Shown: positions 8,328 to 16,846 of the stretch, one piece after another
Numbering within the stretch: the first letter of the stretch is position 1
Layout of the letters: each line of letters opens with the position of its first letter
NCBI GenBank assembly: GCA_044223975.1
Contig: JBGALI010000014.1
Span: 62,001 to 126,000, forward strand
DNA from: CAZCPB01 sp044223975
GTDB taxonomy: Bacteria > Planctomycetota > Phycisphaerae > Phycisphaerales > UBA1924
Reading direction: 5' to 3'
DNA: 64,000 nt
Notes under the pieces: generated by a model
Database searches by the model: none
What the model was told of the DNA's origin: nothing
What the model saw: the letters and a program-made list of their open reading frames with translations, nothing else
Program-made: the position numbers and the translations under genes

Positions 8328-8394
8328 TGTTGCGGGGTCGGGCGTCGCGGGCGCGGCAACAATTTCCCCGCCGGGCGAGAGCCACACGGCGGCG

Positions 8395-9387
8395 ATGGCC
8401 GCGGGCGCTCTTTCGGGCACGGATCAGGAAGCCACCCCCGCCGCGGCCCCGCCCGCCGGCGTGAACACCGCGCAGGCCACGTCCTCTGCTTCGCTGGTGA
8501 GCTTCTGGCTCACCTCCCTCGCCCTCCCCGTCGCGCTCTTTTTCTTGTGGCGGGCCGACGTGATTCGCCCGGGATCGTTCCTTCGGGCGGGGGTGCGGTC
8601 GCTCCCCGAATATCCTTGGACGCTCTGGATCGCGGGCGCCGTCCTGGTCTTTCTCTCCGCGCCCCTCGGCGGTCAGTTGGCCCTCTCGATCACCGGCACG
8701 GAATTCCCCAACGCCGTATCTCGTGAAGCGTCAGCCGCGCCACGTACTACTGAGGAAGAAGCAAGGGCGGCCGCGAGAAGGGCTCAGGACGTCCGGGCCA
8801 TGGGCGTCGCCGCTTTGGGCAGCTACGCCGCGTCCATCACCACGTCCGCGATCCTCATCCGCGTGCTGCGTCGGCGATTGGGAACCCAATGGGAGACGCG
8901 ATGGCTCGGGGTCAAGGCGAGCGACGTGCCGGTCGGGCTGCTCGCACTGCTCGCCGGGGCTCCCCTCGTAAACGCCGTCAATATCGCCAGCACATTCCTG
9001 TACACCGCCCTCAGCGGCACCAGCATCCCCGTGGTGGCGCACTCGACGCTCGATGCCGTGAAAGCCTCGCCCAACGACCCCTGGGTGTGGGTGGTCGCGG
9101 GTGTCGCGGTCCTTGCCGCACCCATCGTGGAAGAAGTGATGTACCGCGCCCTGCTCCAGACCGCGCTGCTCAAGCTGACCGGGCGTGCGTCGCTCGCCGT
9201 AGCGGTGACGTCCTTGATCTTTGGCCTCAGTCATGTCAATGCCGTGCCGTGGTACGCAATGCCGACGCTCATGGCGCTCGGAGCCGCCCTCGGCATCGCA
9301 TACGAGCGGACCCGGAGCCTTGGCGTACCCATCGTCATGCACACCGCCTTCAACGCGGCAAACCTGGCCCTGGCCGTGCTGACCTGA
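8395..9387 (+). CDS. CPBP-family intramembrane protease
   Basis: A multi-span membrane protein with the CPBP (Abi/Rce1-like) motifs in order: PIVEEVMYRALL (EExxxR), LIFGLSHVN (FxxxH) and MHTAFNAAN (HxxxN). Members cleave or process peptides within the membrane; the substrate here is unknown. Hydrophobic segments begin about 35 residues in, and a charged loop rich in Ala/Arg/Glu follows the second. The start is uncertain. ATG 8395 avoids the trpC gene and is used here; an in-frame ATG at 8281 would add a good signal peptide (ICVLTAVIVAGSGVAGA) but overlaps the divergent trpC start by 47 bp. No clear ribosome binding site decides between them. Confidence 0.88.
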   Translation: MAAGALSGTDQEATPAAAPPAGVNTAQATSSASLVSFWLTSLALPVALFFLWRADVIRPGSFLRAGVRSLPEYPWTLWIAGAVLVFLSAPLGGQLALSITGTEFPNAVSREASAAPRTTEEEARAAARRAQDVRAMGVAALGSYAASITTSAILIRVLRRRLGTQWETRWLGVKASDVPVGLLALLAGAPLVNAVNIASTFLYTALSGTSIPVVAHSTLDAVKASPNDPWVWVVAGVAVLAAPIVEEVMYRALLQTALLKLTGRASLAVAVTSLIFGLSHVNAVPWYAMPTLMALGAALGIAYERTRSLGVPIVMHTAFNAANLALAVLT

Positions 9388-9447
9388 CCAAGCCGCGGCT
9401 GGCAACTCGCACCGGCCTCGACCACGCCCGCCCGAGCATCCCCGACC

Positions 9448-9503
9448 GAGGACCCAGGACCGAGGACTCAGGACTAAGGACTGCGGACTAGGGACCAAGG
9501 ACT
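9448..9503. repeat. Tandem heptamer array, 8 copies of nnGGACY
   Basis: Eight consecutive 7-bp units (GAGGACC, CAGGACC, GAGGACT, CAGGACT, AAGGACT, GCGGACT, AGGGACC, AAGGACT). The GGAC core is invariant and the first two bases vary. The array lies in the 191-bp gap between the CPBP protease and trpS, 75 bp before the trpS start. It is not a hairpin. No other feature is visible in this gap apart from the trpS -10 hexamer. Confidence 0.85.
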
Positions 9504-9564
9504 CAGACCCGAAGCCGAACCGCTCAACTCTCCTCGCCGTCCCCATCCCCCAACCCCTCACGCG

Positions 9565-9570
9565 TAGACT
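9565..9570 (+). promoter_or_regulatory. Putative -10 hexamer TAGACT for trpS
   Basis: TAGACT ends 8 nt before the trpS ATG at 9579 and no Shine-Dalgarno is present, so the mRNA would have a leader of 0-2 nt. Confidence 0.4.
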
Positions 9571-9578
9571 CCTGACCT

Positions 9579-10655
9579 ATGTCGATCTCCTCGCACAAGC
9601 CTCGCATCCTCACCGGCGACACCCCGACGCACACGGGCCTGCACCTGGGCCACTACGTCGGCTCGCTCGAGAACCGCCTCAAGCTGCAGGACCAGTACGA
9701 CTGCTACTTCCTGATCGCCAACGTCCACGCGTTCACGACGCTGGCCGAGAAGCCCGCGGAAGTCCGCGCCAACACCATCGGCATCGTGAAGGACTGGCTC
9801 GCCGTCGGCCTCGACCCCGAACGCTCGACCTTCGTCCTCCAGAGCGAGATCCCGGCGATCGCCGAGCTGACGTTCCTCTTCGCCATGTTGTTGCCGTTCA
9901 ACAAGGTGATGCGCAACCCGACGCTCAAGACCGAGATCGAGACCAAGGGCCTGGGCGAGAGCCACTCGTTCGGGTTCCCCATGTACGCCGTCGGCCAGTG
10001 CGCCGACATCCTGACGTTCCGCCCCGAACTGGTCCCGGTCGGCGAGGACCAGGAAGCCCACATCGAGATGTGCCGCGATGTGGCCCTGAAGTTCAACCAG
10101 CTCTACTGCGGCGTGGGCAACCGCGTCGTTCCCGAGGAGCACGTGAAGGCCGGCGGCCTGTTCCCGATCCCCAAAGCCAAGGTCGGCCGCGTGGCGCGCC
10201 TGGTCGGTCTCGACGGCAAGAACAAGATGTCCAAAAGCCTCGGCAACGCGATCTTCCTGTACGACACCGAGAAGCAGGTGCAGAAAAAGATCAACGGGAT
10301 CGTGACGGGTCGGGCGACGGTAACGAGCCCCATTGATGCCGCCAACCCGCTGATCCAGTACGCCGAAGCGTTCCTGCCCGCGGAGCGCGTGGACGAGATC
10401 AAGGCCGCGTACGCCAGCGGCAAGGAAGTCCTGGACGGGCACATCAAGGCCGAAGTGGGTGGTGCCGTCAACGCGCTGATCGAGCCGATGCGGAAGAAGC
10501 GGTCCGAACTCGACGGCGAGCGTGGCGATGCGATGGTGCAGGACGTCATCCGCGCCGGAGTGAGGCGGGCCAACGTGGTGGCGGAAGACACGCTCTTCCT
10601 GGCGAAAAAGGCGATGGGGTTGGAGTTTGGGAAGAGGGTCGTTTCGGTCGCCTAG
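9579..10655 (+). CDS. trpS: Tryptophanyl-tRNA synthetase
   Basis: A class I synthetase that charges tRNA-Trp. The 358-residue length fits bacterial TrpRS. The HIGH-type motif appears as TGLHLGHY near residue 18 and the signature KMSKS near residue 218, with the TrpRS-typical VGEDQEAHIEMCRDVA stretch between. ATG 9579 places the first Rossmann strand (RILTGDTPT) at the usual distance. There is no Shine-Dalgarno; a TAGACT hexamer ends 8 nt upstream. The stop overlaps the stop of the convergent PEP-CTERM gene in a shared CTAG. Nothing resembling a trp leader peptide is visible upstream. Confidence 0.97.
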   Translation: MSISSHKPRILTGDTPTHTGLHLGHYVGSLENRLKLQDQYDCYFLIANVHAFTTLAEKPAEVRANTIGIVKDWLAVGLDPERSTFVLQSEIPAIAELTFLFAMLLPFNKVMRNPTLKTEIETKGLGESHSFGFPMYAVGQCADILTFRPELVPVGEDQEAHIEMCRDVALKFNQLYCGVGNRVVPEEHVKAGGLFPIPKAKVGRVARLVGLDGKNKMSKSLGNAIFLYDTEKQVQKKINGIVTGRATVTSPIDAANPLIQYAEAFLPAERVDEIKAAYASGKEVLDGHIKAEVGGAVNALIEPMRKKRSELDGERGDAMVQDVIRAGVRRANVVAEDTLFLAKKAMGLEFGKRVVSVA

Positions 10656-11275
10656 TTCGCCGCCACGTCTCTCTGACGGCGCCGCACGAGGGCCGACGCG
10701 AATGCGAGCACAAGCGCACCGCCCGGTCCCGGCACCATCGTCTTCTCCAGATCTTCAAACCACAGGAACCCGTTGAGGATCCCGTTTCCCGTGACCTCGA
10801 CCCGCGCGATAGCAGCGCCGGTAGATTGCCATCCGTTCCACGCCCACGCGGTCCCCGGCGCGGCCACCGAAGCGGTGGCGGTGTCGATCAGCCCACCGCC
10901 GCTGTCATAGAACCGCACCGTTGCGTCGTTTGCGCCGCTGTTGTTGTTCCAATACGCGCCGAACTTCGTGACGGGCGGGCTGAACGTGAAGTTGCCGGGA
11001 CCCTGAGTCCAGCCCAGGATGTGCGAGCCGGTGCGCGGGCTCACGGAGTCGCCGCCGAGCGAATCGTTGAAGAGGTAGTGCACGGCGGTGGTCACCCCGT
11101 CGAAGCTCTTGAGGTGCGCCTGGCCGCCGAAGATCGGGAAATCGTTCGTGATCAGCGTGCCCGCGGCGTTGAGCGGCTCACGCTGATCGCCGACAAACGG
11201 CGAAATGGCGATCATCGAGGCTTGCGCCGCGGCTGAAGTCAACAGCATAATCGTGGCGGTACAGCGATAGTTCAC
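10652..11275 (-). CDS. Secreted PEP-CTERM-like protein
   Basis: A 207-residue exported protein. An N-terminal signal peptide (TATIMLLTSAAAQAS) is followed by a Gly/Asn/Thr-rich beta-sandwich-like body (GAYWNNNSGANDATVRFYDSG). The C-terminus reads VPGPGGALVLAFASALVRRRQR, that is, a short Pro-Gly motif, a membrane-spanning helix and a basic cluster: the tripartite layout of PEP-CTERM sorting signals. Proteins of this type are thought to be processed by exosortase and delivered to the cell surface; no exosortase gene is in the window. GTG 11275 is chosen because AGGGAGAA lies about 7 nt upstream. Precise function is unknown. Confidence 0.82.
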   Translation of the reverse strand: MNYRCTATIMLLTSAAAQASMIAISPFVGDQREPLNAAGTLITNDFPIFGGQAHLKSFDGVTTAVHYLFNDSLGGDSVSPRTGSHILGWTQGPGNFTFSPPVTKFGAYWNNNSGANDATVRFYDSGGGLIDTATASVAAPGTAWAWNGWQSTGAAIARVEVTGNGILNGFLWFEDLEKTMVPGPGGALVLAFASALVRRRQRDVAAN

Positions 11276-11710
11276 AGCAGTTCTCCCTCGGGCCGGTCCG
11301 TCCACGGTCGCTCCCGCGGCACGGCCCCGGGCAGATATGCGCGCTTTCGGTTCCCGCGGTTGCGGAGAAAGAAATCGCCGAAGCGCGGCGTGCGCGCAAG
11401 AAACGTACAAGACGCGAGCGGCAGCCGATGGTCTCTGCGCCGTGACTCAGCTGGCCGGGCGCCAATCCGGCAGCCCCGGGTGAAGCTCGCTTCGAGCGCA
11501 ACCCCTGGACAGTGAGGGAACTCCAACCCCCTCTCCACTACCCCCAAAGTCCGCGCAGCGGACGAAAGCCCGTGCTGCGGGGCCGTGCCGTCAAGGCTAT
11601 CCGGTTGATGGACGACCGCCGGAAGCATGAGGATCGCCGTGCGGTCGTGGAGAAATTGTGAGTGATGTTCTCTCCTTGCAAGCGTCCAAGTGCGCGGGCA
11701 CACTCTGGCA
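11276..11710. other. 435-bp intergenic region, no gene seen
   Basis: Separates the PEP-CTERM gene from the membrane protein at 11711. I see no convincing coding frame. A small perfect hairpin (GTCCGC-GCA-GCGGAC, 11549-11563) stands out, and weaker inverted repeats are nearby. I found no match to the riboswitch, SRP, RNase P or tmRNA cores I know. A weak CACACT hexamer ends 6 nt before ATG 11711. Confidence 0.5.
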
Positions 11711-12160
11711 ATGCCGGCAGCGGACCAGCCCAAGGCAGGCCAGCCCGAAGACCACGGCGCCCTCCGCGCCGCCGGCCTCTCCGCGGTCGTGATGTGCTGC
11801 ACCGCCATGGTCGTCGCCGTCGGCGACCCCGCCCCGGGCCCGCTCGGGCTCTTCGCACTCTCGGCGGTCGTCGGTGCCTTTCGCGGAGACGCTTCTCCCG
11901 GATCGGCCGTGGCGGTAGTGGGGGTGCTCCTATCGCCGCTATGGGTTTACCTCGCCGCTCTTCGCGGCTGGCACTTCGTGCTCCTCGCCGCCCAGATTCT
12001 GCTGAACCTCTCCATGGTCGCGTACGTGCTGCTCCACACACCTCCCGCCCGCTGCGACGCGATCCTGCTCACGAGCCTGCCGCTGGCGCTGGCGATCACG
12101 TTCACCCTGCACGATGTACTCGTTTCGCTCGAAACCGCGGAACGCCGCGGCGCGGTCTGA
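11711..12160 (+). CDS. Small four-helix membrane protein, unknown function
   Basis: A 149-residue protein with four hydrophobic segments (around AGLSAVVMCCTAMVVAV, LGLFALSAVVGAF/AVAVVGVLLSPLWVYLAAL, LLAAQILLNLSMVAYVLL and ILLTSLPLALAITFTL) after a charged 20-residue N-terminus. I recognise no family. ATG 11711 is preferred to ATG 11690 because the extra residues add nothing hydrophobic and a weak -10-like CACACT sits 6 nt upstream. The nearest neighbour on this strand starts 118 bp downstream. Coding bias (G/C at third positions) supports it as a real gene. Confidence 0.6.
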   Translation: MPAADQPKAGQPEDHGALRAAGLSAVVMCCTAMVVAVGDPAPGPLGLFALSAVVGAFRGDASPGSAVAVVGVLLSPLWVYLAALRGWHFVLLAAQILLNLSMVAYVLLHTPPARCDAILLTSLPLALAITFTLHDVLVSLETAERRGAV

Positions 12161-12266
12161 CCCGCGGGATCGTCGCGCCTGGGACCCACACGACGACCTC
12201 GCCCTCGCGAGCAGCCCCGTCCCTGTGGTGCCGCGCCTCGGGGAGGACGCTCCGGTCCCGATGCGG

Positions 12267-12272
12267 TACCTT
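12267..12272 (+). promoter_or_regulatory. Putative -10 hexamer TACCTT, leaderless start
   Basis: TACCTT ends 6 nt before ATG 12279 of the secreted glycosidase-like gene; the intervening GGGGCG is too close to act as a ribosome binding site. Confidence 0.35.
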
Positions 12273-12278
12273 GGGGCG

Positions 12279-14483
12279 ATGAATCGTCTAGCCTTCGCCT
12301 CGTTGATCGTTGGCGTCGTCACCGCGCACGCCGCACCGCCCGCGCTCCCGTCGCCGCAGAGCGGTGACTGGTTGGTCGCAGCCCCGACACGCAATGCCGG
12401 CGTGTTCGCGGGAGCGCACAACGGCGAGATCACCCTGGACAACGGGCTCATTCGCCGGACATTTCGGCTTGTGCCGCCCGATGCGCCGGGCGGACCCGCC
12501 GCCGCGTGCGTGTCGTTTGAAGACCTGCGTGACGGTCGCCAGTTGCTGCGGGCTGTGCGCCCCGAAGCCGAGGTCACCATCGATGGCAAGGCCGTGCCCG
12601 TCGGCGGGCTGGTGGGGCAGCCGATCGGCAACTACCTGCTCCCCGAGTGGGTGAAGTCGATGAAGGCGACATCCGGAGCGTGGCGGTTCCAGGGGTACGA
12701 GAGCGGGCCGATCGAAGCGAGGTTCGCGTACCTGCCGCATCCCGAGTGGGTGTCGCGCCCGTCGGCGTGGCCCCCGGCGGGGGTGGACCTGGCGCTGAGT
12801 TTCGTGCCGCCGGAGGGCGCGACATACGCCGGTGAGCTGGTCGTGCACTACGAGATGTACGACGGGCTCCCCGTGGTGTGCAAGTGGCTGACGCTGAAGA
12901 ACACGGGAGCCGCGCCGTTCCGCGTGGACTCGTTCGCGAGCGAGGCGCTGGCCTTCGTTGAGGCCGAGAGCAGCGTTGATGTGAACCCCAGGCCCGCGCT
13001 CCCCAGCGTGCACGTCGAGACGGACTTCACGACCGTCGCGATGATGCCCGACGTGGCCCAGCGCGACACTGTGCGCTGGCTGCCGGATCCGACGTACACG
13101 ACGCAGGTCGGGTACGACCTCAAGACGCCGTGCGTGCTGGAGTGCTGGCCCCCGATCGGTCCGGCAAAGGATGTGAAGCCGGGGGAAACGTTCGAGAGCT
13201 TTCGCACCTGGATTCTGGTGCACGACAGCACCGACGCCACACGCCGGACGCTGGCGCTTGGCCGGATGTACCGCACGCTTTCGCCGTGGACGCAGGAGAA
13301 CCCGCTGATCTTCCACGTCCGATCGGCCGAGCCCGCGGCAGTCCGTGCCGCGATCGATCAGGCCGCGGACGTGGGGTTTGAACTCATCATCATGACCTTC
13401 GGGAGCGGGTTTGACATCGAGAACACCACGCCCGCGTACCGCGCGCAGATCAAGGAACTCGCGGACTACGCCCATTCCAAGCACATCGCACTGGGCGGGT
13501 ACTCGCTCCTGGCGAGCCGTTCGGTGAGCGCCGCGGACGATGTGGTAAACCCCAAGACGGGCAAGCCCGGCGGATTTGCGATCTTCGGGAACAGCCCGTG
13601 CCTGGGCAGCGCGTGGGCCGACCGCTACTTCGCCGCGATGACCGGCTTCTTCGAAGAGACCGGGTGCGATGTGCTCGAGCACGACGGCTCGTACCCGGGG
13701 GACGTGTGCGCCTCGACGTCGCACCCCGGGCATCGCGGCCTCGAAGACTCGCGCTGGAACCAGTGGGAGCGGATCGCGAGGTTCTACCGGTGGTGCCGCG
13801 GGCGCGGCGTGTACCTGAACGTGCCGGACTGGTACTTCATGAACGGCTCAAACAAGACGGGGATGGGGTACCGCGAGACCAACTGGTCGCTGCCGCGCGA
13901 GCAACAGGAGATCATCGAGCGGCAGAACATCGCCGACGGCACGCGCTTCAAGACGCCGTCGATGGGGTGGATGTTCGTGCCGCTGACGGAGTACCAGGGC
14001 GGCGGGGCCGCGGCAACCATCGAGCCGCTCCACGAGCACCTCGATCACTACGAGCGCCGCCTCCAGAACCTGCTTGGAGCGGGGGTCCAAGCCTGCTTCC
14101 GCGGCCCGCGCCTCTACGACACGCCCGAGACGAGGGCGATGGTGGCCAAGTGGGTCGCGTGGTACAAGGCCAGGCGAGCGATCCTCGACAGCGAGATGAT
14201 CGTGCTTCGGCGCGCCGACGGGCGCGACTGGGACGGCTGGCTGCACGTAAACCCGGCGCTCGAAATGTGCGGTCTGGCCGCGATCTACAACCCGCTGCCG
14301 GTGGCGGTGGTGCGCGATGTGCGGCTGCCGCTGCGGTACACCGGCGTGCAGGGCCGCGCCACGGTCCGCGTGGGCGAGAGCGCGGCGCGTACGGTGGATG
14401 TGGACAGCGACGGCGTGGCGGTGGTGCGGGTGGAAATCCCCGGCCGCGGCGTGAACTGGGTTGAGATCATGCGTGCGCGATAG
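12279..14483 (+). CDS. Secreted alpha-galactosidase-like glycoside hydrolase (clan GH-D type)
   Basis: A 734-residue exported protein with signal peptide (LAFASLIVGVVTAHAA). An N-terminal beta-sandwich (about 40-330) precedes a TIM-barrel-like region with ADVGFELIIMTFGSGFDIE, HIALGGYSLLASR, TGCDVLEHDGSYPGD and RGVYLNVPDWYFMNG, ending in a small beta domain. This order recalls GH36/GH27-type enzymes, in which an Asp at a strand end is the nucleophile; Asp in VLEHDGS is a candidate, but I cannot assign it. Substrate is probably an alpha-linked sugar; this is inferred from fold only. The gene ends 9 bp before the esterase-like gene, so they form an operon of two secreted hydrolases. Confidence 0.65.
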   Translation: MNRLAFASLIVGVVTAHAAPPALPSPQSGDWLVAAPTRNAGVFAGAHNGEITLDNGLIRRTFRLVPPDAPGGPAAACVSFEDLRDGRQLLRAVRPEAEVTIDGKAVPVGGLVGQPIGNYLLPEWVKSMKATSGAWRFQGYESGPIEARFAYLPHPEWVSRPSAWPPAGVDLALSFVPPEGATYAGELVVHYEMYDGLPVVCKWLTLKNTGAAPFRVDSFASEALAFVEAESSVDVNPRPALPSVHVETDFTTVAMMPDVAQRDTVRWLPDPTYTTQVGYDLKTPCVLECWPPIGPAKDVKPGETFESFRTWILVHDSTDATRRTLALGRMYRTLSPWTQENPLIFHVRSAEPAAVRAAIDQAADVGFELIIMTFGSGFDIENTTPAYRAQIKELADYAHSKHIALGGYSLLASRSVSAADDVVNPKTGKPGGFAIFGNSPCLGSAWADRYFAAMTGFFEETGCDVLEHDGSYPGDVCASTSHPGHRGLEDSRWNQWERIARFYRWCRGRGVYLNVPDWYFMNGSNKTGMGYRETNWSLPREQQEIIERQNIADGTRFKTPSMGWMFVPLTEYQGGGAAATIEPLHEHLDHYERRLQNLLGAGVQACFRGPRLYDTPETRAMVAKWVAWYKARRAILDSEMIVLRRADGRDWDGWLHVNPALEMCGLAAIYNPLPVAVVRDVRLPLRYTGVQGRATVRVGESAARTVDVDSDGVAVVRVEIPGRGVNWVEIMRAR

Positions 14484-14492
14484 GCTTAGGGA

Positions 14493-16736
14493 ATGAAGAC
14501 CCGATCCCTCGTCCGGCTCGCGCTCGTCGCCGTCGCGATCTTCTCGGCGCCACCGAGCGTGTTCGCCCGGCAGCTCCTGAGCGCCGGTGCGCATGAACTG
14601 ATCCTCGATCAGGGCCTCGCCGTCGAAAGCACCGGTCGCTCCGGCCGCCGCGCCATCAACATCGACGGCGTGCAGGCGATGATCGTCGCGGGCACACTCG
14701 GGCCGGTGAAGGAGGGCGACAAAGTCCCCCTGCCCCGCGGCATGGAGGGCGAGCCCGCGTGGAAGAGCGTGAAGGCCGAAGAGAAAGGCATCTTTCCAGG
14801 CGAACGCCCGGGCTGGTTGCTCTGCACGGTCGACAGCGCCGCCGAACGCGTGATGGTTCTCGAGGCACGCGGGCACGCGATGGTGTACGTCAACGGTGAG
14901 CCGCGCATGGGGGACCCGTACGGAGCGGGATTCATGCGCCTGCCCGTGCCGCTCAAGAAGGGTGAAAACCAGTTCCTGTTCGCGAGCGCGGGGCGTGGGG
15001 GTGTGGCGGCAAAGCTGGTGGAGCCCGGCGGTGATCTTGAAGTCATCGATCTCGACTTGACCATTCCAGACCTCGTCGAGGAGCGAGAGGGGTTTTCCCA
15101 GATCGGCGTTCCGATTATGAACGCGTCCAACCGGGAACTCATGGTGTCGATCGAGGTTGAATTGCCTGGAATCCCTTCAAAGTGGAAGCTGAACCGGCCG
15201 ACGCTTGTTCCGCTACCGGCGTGTTCGGTCACCAAAGTCCCGGCGGAGTTTTGGGTTGAGGCGATGGGCAGGCCGACCGAGGTTAAAGCGCGGATCGAGA
15301 TCAAAGCATGGGAGAAAGGCAAGTGCGAAACGGTCGCGGCGCACGTGCTGACGCTGAAGGTTCTTGAGAAGCAGGCCCGGCACCGGAGCACCTACATCAG
15401 TAGGGTGGACGGGAGCGTGCAGTATTTCTCCATCGTCCCGCCCGCGCCGCCAACGCCCCAGGAGCGTCGAAGCGAGCACCCGGCGCTCGTCCTTTCCCTC
15501 CACGGCGCCAGCGTCGAAGCAACAAGCCAGGCCTCGAGCTACAAGCCCAAGCCCAACATGGTGATCGTGTGCCCGACCAATCGCCGCCCGTTCGGCTTTG
15601 ACTGGGAGGACTGGGGACGCATCGACGCGATCGAAGTCATGGACCTCGCGGCCAAGGAGTACAACGCAGACCCGAACCGCCGGTATCTCACCGGCCACTC
15701 GATGGGCGGCCACGGCACGTGGCAGCTCGGCGTTCTCTACCCCGACCGCTTTGCCGCCATCGCCCCAAGCGCCGGGTGGCTCAGCTTCGACAGCTACGTC
15801 AACGCGCGCCCCGACGCGCCAAAGCCAGAAGAAAGCGAGATGGCCAAGGCTTTCAAGAACGCGGCCGCGAGCAGCAACACGCAATCCATGCTCGCCAACC
15901 TCGAGAACCACGGCATTTACATCCTCCACGGCGATGCCGACGACAACGTACCGGTAGCGCAGGCCCGTCAAGCCAAGGAACTCCTCGAAGCCCTGCGCAT
16001 TCCGTTCGAATACCACGAGCAGCCCGGCGCCGGGCACTGGTGGGGCGATGAACACTCCGGCGCCGCCTGCATGGACTGGTCGCCGATCTTCGAGATGTTC
16101 GCAAAGTGCGAAATCAAACGCGACGCGCCGCGTCCTAAGGTCGAGCCGCCGATCGACGATCGCGGCTTCCCCCGCGGCAGCTTTAAGCGGGTCTTCGACA
16201 GAGACTTCATCCTCGTTTACGGTACGGGCCGAACGGCCGAGGAGAACGCGTGGGCTTTCAATAAGGCGCGGTTCGATGCCGAGCAATGGTGGTACCGCGG
16301 CAACGGTACGGCGCGGGTTATGCCCGACACGGCGTTCCTCGATCGGATGGTTGACTTCGCGCCCAATACCAACATCATCCTCTACGGAAACTCCAGCAGC
16401 AATCGTCTCTGGCACATCCTCGGCGACAAGTTCCCGGTAACGATGGGGACGGGCCGGCTGACTGTCGATGGGCGCGCGATCGAAGGCGACGACATCGGGT
16501 GCCTGTGTGCTGCGCAAGTCGGGAAGTTCACGATCGGCATCGTCGGCGGCACGGGAATCGCCGGCATGCGAGCCACGGACCGGATTCCTTACTTCACATC
16601 CGGTGTCGGCGTCCCCGACGTGGTGGTGCTGCGAAGCAGCGTGTGGCTGGAAGGCATGAGCGCCGTAGAAGGTGTCAGCCTGGGTCCAAGCCCGGCCGGA
16701 GGCGTTCAGATGCTGTGGAGCAATGAACCTAAGTAA
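14493..16736 (+). CDS. Secreted esterase/peptidase of the alpha/beta-hydrolase fold
   Basis: A 747-residue exported protein with signal peptide ending near SVFARQ. A long N-terminal beta-rich region (to about 300) precedes an alpha/beta-hydrolase domain: the nucleophile elbow GHSMGGHGTWQLG, HGDADDNVPV with the acid, and GAGHWWGDEH with the catalytic His. This is the pattern of PHB-depolymerase/S9-like esterases common in planctomycetes. A further domain of about 200 residues follows the catalytic part. It lies 9 bp downstream of the glycosidase-like gene, so joint breakdown of an acylated polysaccharide is a reasonable guess, not shown. Start is ATG 14493, with weak GGGA upstream. Confidence 0.82.
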   Translation: MKTRSLVRLALVAVAIFSAPPSVFARQLLSAGAHELILDQGLAVESTGRSGRRAINIDGVQAMIVAGTLGPVKEGDKVPLPRGMEGEPAWKSVKAEEKGIFPGERPGWLLCTVDSAAERVMVLEARGHAMVYVNGEPRMGDPYGAGFMRLPVPLKKGENQFLFASAGRGGVAAKLVEPGGDLEVIDLDLTIPDLVEEREGFSQIGVPIMNASNRELMVSIEVELPGIPSKWKLNRPTLVPLPACSVTKVPAEFWVEAMGRPTEVKARIEIKAWEKGKCETVAAHVLTLKVLEKQARHRSTYISRVDGSVQYFSIVPPAPPTPQERRSEHPALVLSLHGASVEATSQASSYKPKPNMVIVCPTNRRPFGFDWEDWGRIDAIEVMDLAAKEYNADPNRRYLTGHSMGGHGTWQLGVLYPDRFAAIAPSAGWLSFDSYVNARPDAPKPEESEMAKAFKNAAASSNTQSMLANLENHGIYILHGDADDNVPVAQARQAKELLEALRIPFEYHEQPGAGHWWGDEHSGAACMDWSPIFEMFAKCEIKRDAPRPKVEPPIDDRGFPRGSFKRVFDRDFILVYGTGRTAEENAWAFNKARFDAEQWWYRGNGTARVMPDTAFLDRMVDFAPNTNIILYGNSSSNRLWHILGDKFPVTMGTGRLTVDGRAIEGDDIGCLCAAQVGKFTIGIVGGTGIAGMRATDRIPYFTSGVGVPDVVVLRSSVWLEGMSAVEGVSLGPSPAGGVQMLWSNEPK

Positions 16737-16761
16737 CGATTCTCTAAGGTATTGAAAGCGT

Positions 16762-16790
16762 TTGACCGCGACCCCGGAATAGTGCATACT
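16762..16790 (+). promoter_or_regulatory. Sigma-70-type promoter
   Basis: TTGACC (16762-16767) and CATACT (16785-16790) with a 17-bp spacer, in a noticeably AT-richer patch. It would start transcription near 16797, 50 bp before ATG 16847. Confidence 0.55.
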
Positions 16791-16846
16791 GCGTTTCATA
16801 CTCGGCCGCACCGGCGGGGCGGTATCCGGGCGCATTGGGGGCGCAT

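Noticed and set aside
7470..10655. A trp attenuator or leader peptide for trpC/trpS
   Set aside because: The genes face opposite directions and no short Trp-rich frame with competing hairpins is visible.
12288..13733. Long minus-strand open frame opposite the secreted glycosidase gene
   Set aside because: Arg/His/Pro-rich and lacking any family motif, while the plus strand encodes a signal peptide and an ordered fold. Long antisense open frames are expected in GC-rich DNA.
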